9,889 bases of DNA from Planctomycetota bacterium (GTDB lineage Bacteria > Planctomycetota > PUPC01): assembly GCA_003559755.1 (NCBI GenBank), contig PWKM01000011.1, positions 1-9,889 of the forward strand. The letters are read 5' to 3'. Below are positions 1 to 6,682 of this stretch, in pieces. The stretch's first letter is position 1; the number at the start of each line of letters is the position of its first letter. The notes under the pieces were generated by a model. It worked only from the letters and a program-made list of their open reading frames with translations. It was not told the DNA's origin and searched no databases. The position numbers and the translations under genes are program-made.

Positions 1-1
1 C

Positions 2-556
2 GACCGGTGCCGCAGGCACGTGGTCTTCCTCAAGGCCAGCCAATGTTTCGCCATGATCGATGAAGTACGGCCCAGGGCGGGTATCTCCTCCTGTCTGCAG
101 TGGAACATCCACTCCTGGGAGTCGTTCGACATGGACGAAAACCGGCGTGCGTTTCGCCTGGATCGAGACGGTTCCATCCTCAACGGGCACTTCCTGTACC
201 ACCATAACGCGTTCTTCACACTGACCGAAGGATGGGACCCGCCGCCGATGGAAGTGAAGGACAGCGCCCGCTGGTACGACCAGTACCATCTGCGTTTTAC
301 TCTGTGCGGAGTGGACGACCGACCGAAAGCGCTCGGGGTGGTGCTTTGTCCGGGCCACGCAGGGCCCGAGCCGACGACAGTAGAGACCGAGCAGTCGGGC
401 GAGACCGAGGCGGCGAGGATCGGCGAGGACCGGATCATGGTGAACACGGGGGCCGGCATCTCATATGAGGGAGTCGAGTCGGACGCGCTTGCAGCCCTTG
501 TCGTAGGCGGCCGGCGCTATGATGTCAGCCCAACCGGCCTGATACCGTTCACGTAA
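2..556 (+). CDS. heparinase II/III-family protein, C-terminal part (5' end outside window)
   Basis: The reading frame is open from base 2 to the TAA at 554-556, giving about 184 visible residues with no start in view. The GTG at base 20 is just an internal valine codon. The opening stretch (R-H-V-V-F-L-K ... C-F-A-M-I-D-E-V, then Q-W-N-I-H-S) matches the beta-sandwich region following the alpha/alpha toroid of heparinase II/III-family polysaccharide lyases. There an 'R-hydrophobic-V-hydrophobic-K/P ... hydrophobic-D' strand is followed by a W-x-x-H-S strand. The family cleaves uronic-acid polysaccharides such as heparan sulfate or alginate by beta-elimination, usually in the periplasm or outside the cell. 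The catalytic residues of the toroid domain would lie upstream of the window, so activity and substrate cannot be judged. The last 60 residues are rich in Gly, Glu and Thr and recognisable only as beta-rich. The family call is fairly secure, but the specific substrate is unknown. Confidence 0.62.
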   Translation, partial: DRCRRHVVFLKASQCFAMIDEVRPRAGISSCLQWNIHSWESFDMDENRRAFRLDRDGSILNGHFLYHHNAFFTLTEGWDPPPMEVKDSARWYDQYHLRFTLCGVDDRPKALGVVLCPGHAGPEPTTVETEQSGETEAARIGEDRIMVNTGAGISYEGVESDALAALVVGGRRYDVSPTGLIPFT

Positions 557-582
557 CGGATTACGGAACCCATGTCATAAAT

Positions 583-600
583 CGGAGCCCGCCGGGTCCG
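583..600. terminator. candidate bidirectional terminator hairpin between convergent genes
   Basis: CGGA-g-CCC / GGG-TCCG forms a 7-bp stem with one bulged G and a 3-base loop (gcc). It lies in the 77-bp gap between the heparinase-like gene (+) and carB (-). On the minus side the stem is followed by ATTTAT; on the plus side the following bases are only moderately T-rich. Position and convergence support a shared terminator, but the stem is short and neither U-tract is strong. Confidence 0.4.
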
Positions 601-633
601 GTTTCCGAACTGTTCTGTTCTACGAGAGCGACA

Positions 634-3600
634 CTACTTGATCTCGGCGTGGTATTCCTGCAACGACTTGACCGGGGCGTGCCCCTTCTTCCTGGCCCCG
701 ATGCCCTCGGCTGCCGAAACGGCTGCGGCAACGGTGGTAATGTAGGGGATGCCGTGCCGGATGGCGGCTTTTCGCAAGTATGAGTCATCATGCTGGCTGA
801 GCTTACCGACGGGCGTATTGATGATGAGGTCGATCTCGTGGTTTTTTATGCCGTCGAGGATGTTGGGCCGACCTGCGTTGAGCTTCCGGATGGGCTGTGC
901 CCTGACCCCGCGCTCGGCGAGGAAGGCGCGGGTGCCGTCGGTCGCCTTGATGGTGAAGCCCATCTCCTGGAACTGCTGTGCCATTCGGGCGGTCTGCTCG
1001 TCACGGTCTCGCTCGCACACACTAATCAGGACGGTACCCTCAGTCGGCAGGCGGTGTTTGACCCCCTCCTGGGCCTTGTAGAATGCGAGGCCGGCCGAGT
1101 CGGCCATTCCGAGGACCTCGCCGGTCGAGCGCATCTCCGGGCCGAGGAGCGGATCGACTTCCGGGAACATCGGGAAGGGGAAGACGGCTTCCTTCACACC
1201 GTAGTGGCGGATTTTGCGATCTTTGAGGTCAAACTCGGCCAGAGGTTTGCCCATCATGATCTGGGTCGCGATCCGGGCCATCGACAGCCCGCACACCTTC
1301 GACACCAGCGGGACGGTTCGCGACGCTCGGGGGTTGGCCTCGAGCACGTACACCTTTCCCTGGTGGATTGCATATTGCATGTTCATCAGGCCGACCACGT
1401 TCATCCGCCGGGCGATGGTGATGGTATAATTGTAGATGGTGTCCAGATGTTCCTGGGGGATGGTCGTGGGCGGGATGACACAGGCGGAGTCGCCGGAGTG
1501 GACACCGGCCTGCTCGATGTGCTGCATCACGGCGGGCACGTACGCGTCGGTCCCATCGGCGATTGCGTCGGCCTCGGCTTCGACCGCGTTTTCGAGATAC
1601 TTGTCGATGAGTATCGGGCGGTCCGGTGTGACCTCGGTGGCGGTCGTGACGTAGTTCCGGAGCATCTCTTCGTCGTGCACGATCTCCATCCCGCGCCCGC
1701 CCAGCACGTATGACGGGCGGACCATCAGCGGGTAGCCGATCTGGCGTGCGATCTCGAGTGCTTCGTCGAAGTGGCTGGCCATGCCCGATTCCGCCATCGG
1801 GATGCCCAGCTCATCCATGATCTGCCGGAACTGGTCGCGGTCCTCGGCGAGGTCGATGGTCTCGACGGAGGTGCCCAGGATGCGGACGCCCGCCTGTTCC
1901 AGTTCGTGGGCGATGTTGAGCGGTGTCTGGCCGCCGAACTGGACGATCGCACCCTCCGGCTTCTCGTTCTCGTATATCTGGAGCACGTCTTCGACGGTCA
2001 GCGGCTCGAAGTACAGTTTGTCGGACGTGTCGTAGTCGGTGCTCACTGTCTCCGGGTTACAGTTGACCATCACCGTCTGGTAACCCATGTCGCGCAAGGC
2101 GAAGGCGGCATGCACACAGCAATAGTCGAACTCGATGCCTTGCCCGATCCGATTCGGTCCGCCGCCGAGGATCATCACCTTTTTCCCGGACTGAGTCGGG
2201 TTGGACGCATTGTCGGTGTTGTAGCTGGAATAGTAGTACGCCGCATCGTCTGTTCCACTCACGGGGACGGGTTGCCACCCCTCGCTCAGGCCCAGTATTT
2301 CCCGTTGGTCTCGGATTTCTTTCTCCGGGACCTCCAGCAGTTCGGCCAGGTATTTGTCCGAGAATCCGTCCTTTTTCGCCTGTTTCAGGAGTTCGTCCGA
2401 CAGTTCGCCGTCCTTACAGGCACGAATTTTTTCTTCCAACTCGACGAGTTCTTTCATTTGTTCGATAAACCATGGTTTGATGTGGGTCTTGGCATTCAGT
2501 TCTTCCACGCTTGCTCCTTTGCGAAGCGCTTCGTACATTAAAAAGTGCCGCTCGCTTGAGGGTTCGCTCAAGCGGGCCATCAATTCGTCCAGCGGCAGGC
2601 CGTCGAAATTGTTGGCGTGCCCCAGGCCGTGCCGGTTGATTTCCAGTGACCGGATCGCCTTGTGAAACGCTTCCTTATACGTTCGCCCGATGCTCATCAC
2701 CTCGCCGACCGCCCGCATCTGCGTGCCCAGTTTGTCCTGAACGCCCTGGAACTTCTCGAACGCCCAGCGTGCAAACTTGATGACCACGTAATCGCCCGAC
2801 GGCGTGTACTTCTCCAGGGTCCCGTCGCGCCAGTACGGAATTTCATCCAGTGTCAGGCCGACGGCCAGTTTGGCCGAGATCAGGGCAATGGGGAACCCGG
2901 TCGCCTTCGAGGCGAGTGCCGACGAACGCGAGGTACGCGGGTTGATCTCGATCACGACTACCCGGTCGGTCTCCGGATCGTGGGCGAGTTGAACGTTTGT
3001 CCCGCCAATCACCTCAATCGCCTCGACGATTCGATAAGCGATGTCCTGGAGTCGGCGCTGCAATTCCTCGTCGATGGTGAGCATGGGTGCCGAGCAGAAC
3101 GAATCGCCGGTGTGAACGCCCATAGGGTCGATGTTCTCGATGAAGCAGACGGTGATCATCTGCCCCTTCGAGTCTCGGACCACTTCCAGCTCGAGTTCCT
3201 CCCAGCCCATCACCGATTCCTCGATGAGGACCTGGCCGACGCGACTCGCCGTGATGCCCCGTGCGGCAACCTCGCGAAGCTCCTCGACGTTATACACGTG
3301 ACCGCCACCGGTCCCGCCCATGGTATAGGCCGGCCGGACCACGACCGGATAGCCGAGCTTCTCGGCTATGGCCTCTGCCTCTTTGACGCTATAGGCGATC
3401 TCGCTTCGGGGCAGTTCCAGCCCCAGGTCGTTCATCGCCTGTTTGAACGACATCCGGTCTTCGCCTCGCTCGATTGCGTCCACCTGGACGCCGATGATCT
3501 TGACTCCGAACTTGTCCAGCGTACCGTTCTGGTGGAGTTCAGATGCAAGGTTCAGTGCCGATTGCCCGCCCAGGTTGGGCAGCAGAGCGTCGGGCTGCTC

Positions 3601-3840
3601 ACGGGCGATGATCTCCTCCACGGTCTCCAGTGTGAGCGGCTCGATGTAGGTCAGATCGGCCATCTCCGGATCGGTCATGATGGTTGCTGGGTTGGAATTG
3701 ACCAGAACGATCTCATATCCGAGCTGTTGCAGTGCCTTGCACGCCTGGGTGCCGGAATAGTCGAACTCGCAGGCCTGGCCGATGATGATGGGGCCGGACC
3801 CGATGATCATGATCTTGTGGATGTCGTCACGTCGGGGCAT
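634..3840 (-). CDS. carB: carbamoyl-phosphate synthase, large (synthetase) subunit
   Basis: CarB makes carbamoyl phosphate from bicarbonate, ammonia (delivered through a tunnel from the glutaminase subunit CarA) and two ATP. It feeds pyrimidine and arginine synthesis in the cytosol. The protein has 1068 residues, close to the 1073 of E. coli. The first carboxyphosphate half has G-S-G-P-I-I-I-G-Q (14-22), the ATP-grasp loop T-M-G-G-T-G-G-G (173-180) and E-I-N-P-R (298-302). An oligomerisation region follows (about 400-550). The second carbamate-phosphorylating half has G-G-G-P-N-R-I-G-Q-G (559-568), V-L-G-G-R-G-M-E (712-719) and E-A-N-P-R (834-838). The C-terminal MGS-like allosteric domain (about 930-1060) carries N-T-P-V-G-K at 1008-1013. 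The ATG is supported by GAGG 7 nt upstream. The GuaA-like gene lies 91 bp upstream on the same strand, suggesting co-transcription. carA is not in the window. Nothing is truncated, and the key motifs are intact. Confidence 0.98.
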   Translation of the reverse strand: MPRRDDIHKIMIIGSGPIIIGQACEFDYSGTQACKALQQLGYEIVLVNSNPATIMTDPEMADLTYIEPLTLETVEEIIAREQPDALLPNLGGQSALNLASELHQNGTLDKFGVKIIGVQVDAIERGEDRMSFKQAMNDLGLELPRSEIAYSVKEAEAIAEKLGYPVVVRPAYTMGGTGGGHVYNVEELREVAARGITASRVGQVLIEESVMGWEELELEVVRDSKGQMITVCFIENIDPMGVHTGDSFCSAPMLTIDEELQRRLQDIAYRIVEAIEVIGGTNVQLAHDPETDRVVVIEINPRTSRSSALASKATGFPIALISAKLAVGLTLDEIPYWRDGTLEKYTPSGDYVVIKFARWAFEKFQGVQDKLGTQMRAVGEVMSIGRTYKEAFHKAIRSLEINRHGLGHANNFDGLPLDELMARLSEPSSERHFLMYEALRKGASVEELNAKTHIKPWFIEQMKELVELEEKIRACKDGELSDELLKQAKKDGFSDKYLAELLEVPEKEIRDQREILGLSEGWQPVPVSGTDDAAYYYSSYNTDNASNPTQSGKKVMILGGGPNRIGQGIEFDYCCVHAAFALRDMGYQTVMVNCNPETVSTDYDTSDKLYFEPLTVEDVLQIYENEKPEGAIVQFGGQTPLNIAHELEQAGVRILGTSVETIDLAEDRDQFRQIMDELGIPMAESGMASHFDEALEIARQIGYPLMVRPSYVLGGRGMEIVHDEEMLRNYVTTATEVTPDRPILIDKYLENAVEAEADAIADGTDAYVPAVMQHIEQAGVHSGDSACVIPPTTIPQEHLDTIYNYTITIARRMNVVGLMNMQYAIHQGKVYVLEANPRASRTVPLVSKVCGLSMARIATQIMMGKPLAEFDLKDRKIRHYGVKEAVFPFPMFPEVDPLLGPEMRSTGEVLGMADSAGLAFYKAQEGVKHRLPTEGTVLISVCERDRDEQTARMAQQFQEMGFTIKATDGTRAFLAERGVRAQPIRKLNAGRPNILDGIKNHEIDLIINTPVGKLSQHDDSYLRKAAIRHGIPYITTVAAAVSAAEGIGARKKGHAPVKSLQEYHAEIK

Positions 3841-3883
3841 TCAATATCCTCGGATTGCGGTTCTCGTCGTTCTCTCTCGGCTG

Positions 3884-3912
3884 GCCGGATCCGTCGTACG
3901 TTCGGACCCGGC
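3884..3912 (-). promoter_or_regulatory. intercistronic RNA hairpin upstream of carB
   Basis: Bases 3884-3893 and 3903-3912 form a 10-bp inverted repeat with a 9-base loop (3894-3902). The only non-Watson-Crick position is A.C on the plus strand, which becomes a U.G wobble in minus-strand RNA. The stem is therefore fully paired in the transcript of the GuaA-like/carB unit. It lies about 20 nt after the stop codon of the upstream gene and about 44 nt before the carB start. No U-tract follows it, so it is not a standard intrinsic terminator. It could be an RNA-stability or processing element, or a pause/attenuation site. Confidence 0.45.
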
Positions 3913-3931
3913 GCCGACTCTCGATTGCAAT

Positions 3932-4900
3932 TTATACCGCCTCGATGCAACTGGGCGGTTTGGATGTCACGTTGTACGTCACGCTGACCACGTCGGGCAC
4001 TTCGTTGGTAATTCGGTCGGCCAGATTTCGCAGCGTAGCGAACGGTAGTTCGGTCGGGGTAGCGGTCGCAGCGTCTGTGCTTTCCCAGCACCGAACCTCG
4101 ATCTGGAGTCCGAAATCTCGCTTCCCGTCACGGACTCCTGTCACCCGGTCCTCGTGAAGAATCGCCAGGTACTGGAAGGCGCCGGTGTCAGCGAGTTCCG
4201 CCTCGACGATGGTCGTCGCCCTCCGAACGATATCAACCCGCTCGGGCGTGACCTCACCGATCACCCGGGCCGCCAGGGCGGGACCCGGGAACGGCGGCCG
4301 ATCGCTCACTTCGGGCGGCAAGCCCAAGGCCCTCGCCAGAGCGCGGATGGCCGGCTTGCGAAGCTCGATGATCGGCTCGATGACCCGGTATCCGAACGCT
4401 TCCTGTGGGTCGATCCCGATCTGCTCGAACACGTTATGCTGGCGCTTGATCCCCGCTTTCGTCTCCTCGGCATCGGTATAGTTCGTCCCTTGCAGCAGCG
4501 CCCTGGCCCCGGTCTCCTTGATCAGGCGGGCGAAGATGTCTTTGTAAAAAACCTCGGTGATGCCTTTCTCCCGCTTTTCTTCGGGGTCCGTGAGCCCTCG
4601 CAGTGCGGCGAAGAACTCGTTGTGGGCATCCACAACGTGGACCTCGACCCCGAACTCGGCGAACAGGTTCACGGTCTGCTCGACTTCCCCCTGGCGCATC
4701 AGGCCGCTGTCCACGAAGTAGGTCTTCAGTCGGTCGCCCAGTGCCCGATGGCCGAGAAGTGTGACCACGGCGGAGTCGACGCCCCCGGATAGTGCGTTTA
4801 TCGCTACTTCGTCGCCCACTTGTGCCCGGATATTCTCCGTCTGATCCGCTATGAATTCATCCAGGTCCAGATTTTTTATGGTGATTTCTTCAACATTCAT
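3932..4900 (-). CDS. stand-alone GuaA-type ATP pyrophosphatase (GMP synthase subunit B-like)
   Basis: This is a 322-residue N-type ATP pyrophosphatase of the GMP synthase family. Such domains adenylate XMP and aminate it to GMP with ammonia from a glutaminase. Visible motifs are the PP-loop L-S-G-G-V-D-S (37-43), F-V-D-S-G-L-M-R (62-69), Q-G-T-N-Y-T-D (137-143, canonical Q-G-T-I-Y-P-D), I-K-R-Q-H-N-V (151-157), R-P-P-F-P-G-P-A-L-A-A-R-V-I-G-E (201-216) and the C-terminal S-K-P-P-S-C-I-E (313-320). There is no N-terminal glutaminase domain, whereas most bacterial GuaA proteins are about 520 residues with one. The region after H-N-V and the dimerisation segment (240-285) differ from canonical GuaA, so the substrate should be treated as probable XMP, not certain. 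I chose the ATG at 4900 because GGAG lies 6 nt upstream. An upstream in-frame extension to 4972 has no such site and adds unalignable residues. It probably forms an operon with carB downstream. Confidence 0.82.
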   Translation of the reverse strand: MNVEEITIKNLDLDEFIADQTENIRAQVGDEVAINALSGGVDSAVVTLLGHRALGDRLKTYFVDSGLMRQGEVEQTVNLFAEFGVEVHVVDAHNEFFAALRGLTDPEEKREKGITEVFYKDIFARLIKETGARALLQGTNYTDAEETKAGIKRQHNVFEQIGIDPQEAFGYRVIEPIIELRKPAIRALARALGLPPEVSDRPPFPGPALAARVIGEVTPERVDIVRRATTIVEAELADTGAFQYLAILHEDRVTGVRDGKRDFGLQIEVRCWESTDAATATPTELPFATLRNLADRITNEVPDVVSVTYNVTSKPPSCIEAV

Positions 4901-4993
4901 CTGCTTCTCCGTCCGGATGTCGGCTGTCGGGCAACTGTGTGCAAACGGTCCATTGGGGGTTCGTGCAAGCAAGCTGCTTTGGTCTGATGGCCG

Positions 4994-5022
4994 GGCCGTC
5001 GGCGCGCATCATTGCAACGGCC
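4994..5022 (-). promoter_or_regulatory. stem-loop in the 5' leader of the GuaA-like gene
   Basis: GGCCGT (4994-4999) and ACGGCC (5017-5022) form a perfect 6-bp stem with a 17-base loop, early in the predicted leader RNA. A second small hairpin, AAGCA-agc-TGCTT, lies at 4967-4979. Neither resembles a riboswitch core that I know. No terminator with a U-run is visible in the leader. A regulatory role is inference from leader length and folding. Confidence 0.3.
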
Positions 5023-5039
5023 TGACTCGATTTCGCGGC

Positions 5040-5067
5040 ATTATCCGGCTTTTCGCCGCTATGTCAA
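5040..5067 (-). promoter_or_regulatory. sigma70-type promoter for the GuaA-like/carB unit
   Basis: Read on the minus strand, a perfect TTGACA (5067-5062) is followed after 16 bp by GATAAT (5045-5040), five of six bases of the consensus. Transcription would start near 5033, leaving a leader of about 130 nt before the ATG at 4900. A short inverted repeat, GCCGT-cacc-ACGGC (5070-5083), sits just upstream of the -35 box and could be a regulator site. In GC-rich DNA this combination is unlikely by chance. Confidence 0.65.
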
Positions 5068-5111
5068 GGGCCGTCACCACGGCAGCCGGAGCAAACAAGA
5101 AGGGATGACAC

Positions 5112-5140
5112 TTGCCGCTCTACCACTTCCGTTCTATACT
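5112..5140 (+). promoter_or_regulatory. sigma70-type promoter for the lipoprotein gene
   Basis: TTGCCG (5112-5117; four of six consensus bases) is followed after exactly 17 bp by TATACT (5135-5140; five of six). The predicted start near 5147 leaves a leader of about 25 nt before the ATG at 5173. The -35 box lies 44 bp from the -35 box of the divergent promoter, so one regulator could act on both. Confidence 0.6.
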
Positions 5141-5172
5141 CATATGGTCGAACATAAGGACTTGAGAAACAA

Positions 5173-5760
5173 ATGAGCAAGCCGATATGCATCCTGTGCC
5201 TCGTCCTGACTGCGATCGGCTGCAGGACGACCGGCGACCGGCTGGTCTTCCGGGAAATCGAGGGCCAGGGAGAGGCCGCGAGGAAACTCGCCGCTCGACT
5301 GCGGATAACGGACGCCGAGCACCGGGTGGCATTGGATTCTGCCCTGACAATCGAGTTCACGCTCGTCAATCAGTCGGACGAAGAACTCTATGTCCATAAC
5401 GAGTTTCAGCCGGGCTGGCTGGTGATGATTGAAATCCTGAGCGAGGACGGCAGGTTCGAGCGGTCCGACTGGCTGACCGAGGAAGAAGGACGCCAACGGG
5501 CAAGCGGCAACTATGCCCGAGTTCCGCCCGGCGGATTTGTCGGAAGTTTCTACACGATCGCACCGGAAGACCCCAGGTGGGAGTTGACCCCGGGCCGCTA
5601 CCAGGCCCGCATGATCTATCGCAACCCGTTCGACATCATCGCCATCCGGCCCGACCTGACCGACCGAGATTTCGAGCAGTTGGGAGAACGTTCAATCGTC
5701 CCCCTGGTCACCGGGATCGTCGGCTCAAACGCCGTATCCTTCCGCGTACTCCCCGACTGA
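5173..5760 (+). CDS. small predicted lipoprotein with an Ig-like beta-rich domain, function unknown
   Basis: The 195-residue protein begins with a short signal peptide (one Lys, then a hydrophobic I-C-I-L-C-L-V-L-T core) ending in A-I-G-C. This is an acceptable though imperfect lipobox, with Cys17 as the lipidated residue. Arg18 follows instead of Asp, which by E. coli rules favours the outer membrane. The mature part has alternating hydrophobic strands: L-T-I-E-F-T-L-V-N-Q-S (about 58-68), V-P-P-G-G-F-V-G-S-F-Y (about 116-126) and L-T-P-G-R-Y-Q-A-R-M-I-Y-R (about 138-150). This 'N-hydrophobic-S ... P-P-G ... P-G-x-Y-x-A-R-hydrophobic' layout is typical of Ig-fold accessory domains, but I cannot assign a family. 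The ATG follows AAGGA at 5156-5160; the 12-nt spacing is long. It has its own promoter, diverges from the GuaA-like gene and converges on dapB with an 82-bp gap in which I see no convincing terminator. A structural or surface role is possible, but no function is claimed. Confidence 0.75.
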   Translation: MSKPICILCLVLTAIGCRTTGDRLVFREIEGQGEAARKLAARLRITDAEHRVALDSALTIEFTLVNQSDEELYVHNEFQPGWLVMIEILSEDGRFERSDWLTEEEGRQRASGNYARVPPGGFVGSFYTIAPEDPRWELTPGRYQARMIYRNPFDIIAIRPDLTDRDFEQLGERSIVPLVTGIVGSNAVSFRVLPD

Positions 5761-5842
5761 TCTGCCGGTTGGTCCCCTGCCCTGCCCTCGACCTGCCCGG
5801 CGGCCGATTTGGTCCGCAAGAGCTCCGGCGTCGTCCGGCGGG

Positions 5843-6634
5843 TCACAACCCGAGCACATCCTGCATCGAGTACAGGCCGGGCGGTCTGTCGGCGACATAC
5901 CGTGCGGCACGGAGCGCTCCCCGGACGAACGTGTCGCGGCTGTGGGCCGTATGCCGCAATTCGATCCGCTCGCCCAGGGTAGCGAACGTCACGGTATGCT
6001 CGCCGACGATGTCGCCCGCCCGGACGGCGTGGATGCCGATCTCGCCGGTCGGTCGCTCGCCGGTCATCCCATTTCGGCCATACACGGCGACCTCGTCGAG
6101 GTGTTCGCCCAGCCCTTCGGCTGCGGCTCGGCCGAGTTGCAGTGCGGTGCCGCTTGGGGCGTCCATCTTGAAGCGGTGATGTGCCTCGACAATCTCGATG
6201 TCGTATTCCTGCCCCAGCGCCTCGGCCGCCTGCCTGACGAGGTTGGCGAGCACGTTGATCCCGACGCTCATGTTCGGAGCGAACACACAGGGGACGCTCC
6301 GGGCGATTGCTTCGAGTTGGGCGACCTGGTCGGCGTCCAGCCCGGTTGTCCCGATCACGAGTGCTGCGTCCACATCCGCACACTCCGCCGCCCGAGCCAC
6401 CGCGGACGCCGGTTCCGAGAAGTCGATGGCGACATCGGGGCTTCTTTCGATGGTCGTGGTAATCGGGACGCCGAGGGGGCCGACTCCGGCCACCTCGCCC
6501 GCGTCGCGTCCGCATGCCTTGTGTCCTTCGGCCTCGAGGGCCGCGGCCAGTTCCAGGTCGCCTGCCTCGGCTACGAGTGCGACAAGGCGCCTGCCCATCC
6601 GGCCCGCCGCGCCATTGATACATATCTGGAGCAT
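5843..6634 (-). CDS. dapB: 4-hydroxy-tetrahydrodipicolinate reductase
   Basis: DapB reduces the DapA product with NAD(P)H to tetrahydrodipicolinate, on the path to meso-diaminopimelate (peptidoglycan) and lysine, in the cytosol. The 263 residues are close to the 273 of E. coli. The Rossmann domain has G-A-A-G-R-M-G at 8-14, D-F-S at 71-73 and G-T-T-G at 95-98. A-P-N-M-S-V-G-I-N (119-127) leads into the catalytic/tetramerisation domain. There E-x-H-H-R-F-K-M-D-A-P-S-G-T (150-163) carries the His-His pair, the Lys and the S-G-T substrate-binding loop. The nucleotide-binding domain closes with D-V-L-G-L. The ATG is fixed by a perfect TAAGGAGG 5 nt upstream, the strongest ribosome-binding site in the window. 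The DUF3604 gene ends 48 bp upstream on the same strand, so dapB is likely the last gene of that operon. No other lysine-pathway gene is in view. Confidence 0.97.
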   Translation of the reverse strand: MLQICINGAAGRMGRRLVALVAEAGDLELAAALEAEGHKACGRDAGEVAGVGPLGVPITTTIERSPDVAIDFSEPASAVARAAECADVDAALVIGTTGLDADQVAQLEAIARSVPCVFAPNMSVGINVLANLVRQAAEALGQEYDIEIVEAHHRFKMDAPSGTALQLGRAAAEGLGEHLDEVAVYGRNGMTGERPTGEIGIHAVRAGDIVGEHTVTFATLGERIELRHTAHSRDTFVRGALRAARYVADRPPGLYSMQDVLGL

Positions 6635-6639
6635 GTTCG

Positions 6640-6647
6640 CCTCCTTA
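6640..6647 (-). promoter_or_regulatory. perfect Shine-Dalgarno of dapB
   Basis: The minus strand reads TAAGGAGG 5 nt before the dapB ATG, a full match to the 16S anti-Shine-Dalgarno core. It contrasts with the weaker sites of its neighbours, so dapB may be translated well even as a distal operon gene. Confidence 0.7.
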
Positions 6648-6682
6648 CCTCGGATTCCGTCGGCCAGGGCATGTGCTCGCCG

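Noticed and set aside
3930..3936. TATAAA at the end of the GuaA-like gene as a -10 box for carB
   Set aside because: No -35-like sequence lies 15-19 bp upstream on the minus strand (the position reads about ACCGCC), so a separate carB promoter is not supported.
2662..3987. Plus-strand open frame of 441 codons opposite the start of carB (and shorter ones at 790-1713 and 1771-2541)
   Set aside because: These lie antisense to clearly conserved CarB codons. They are rich in His, Asp, Leu and Arg as expected from the reverse complement of GC-rich genes, and match no domain.
4901..4972. 24-residue N-terminal extension of the GuaA-like protein
   Set aside because: The ATG at 4900 has GGAG at proper spacing and begins the alignable region; the upstream start has no ribosome-binding site.
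5761..5842. Possible terminator between the lipoprotein gene and dapB
   Set aside because: The gap is C-rich with short CCGGCG repeats, but I found no stem with a T-tract on either strand.
5616..6623. Second minus-strand frame of 335 codons overlapping dapB
   Set aside because: It is Arg/Gly-rich and out of frame with a full set of DapB motifs. It also runs through the dapB stop into the convergent lipoprotein gene.
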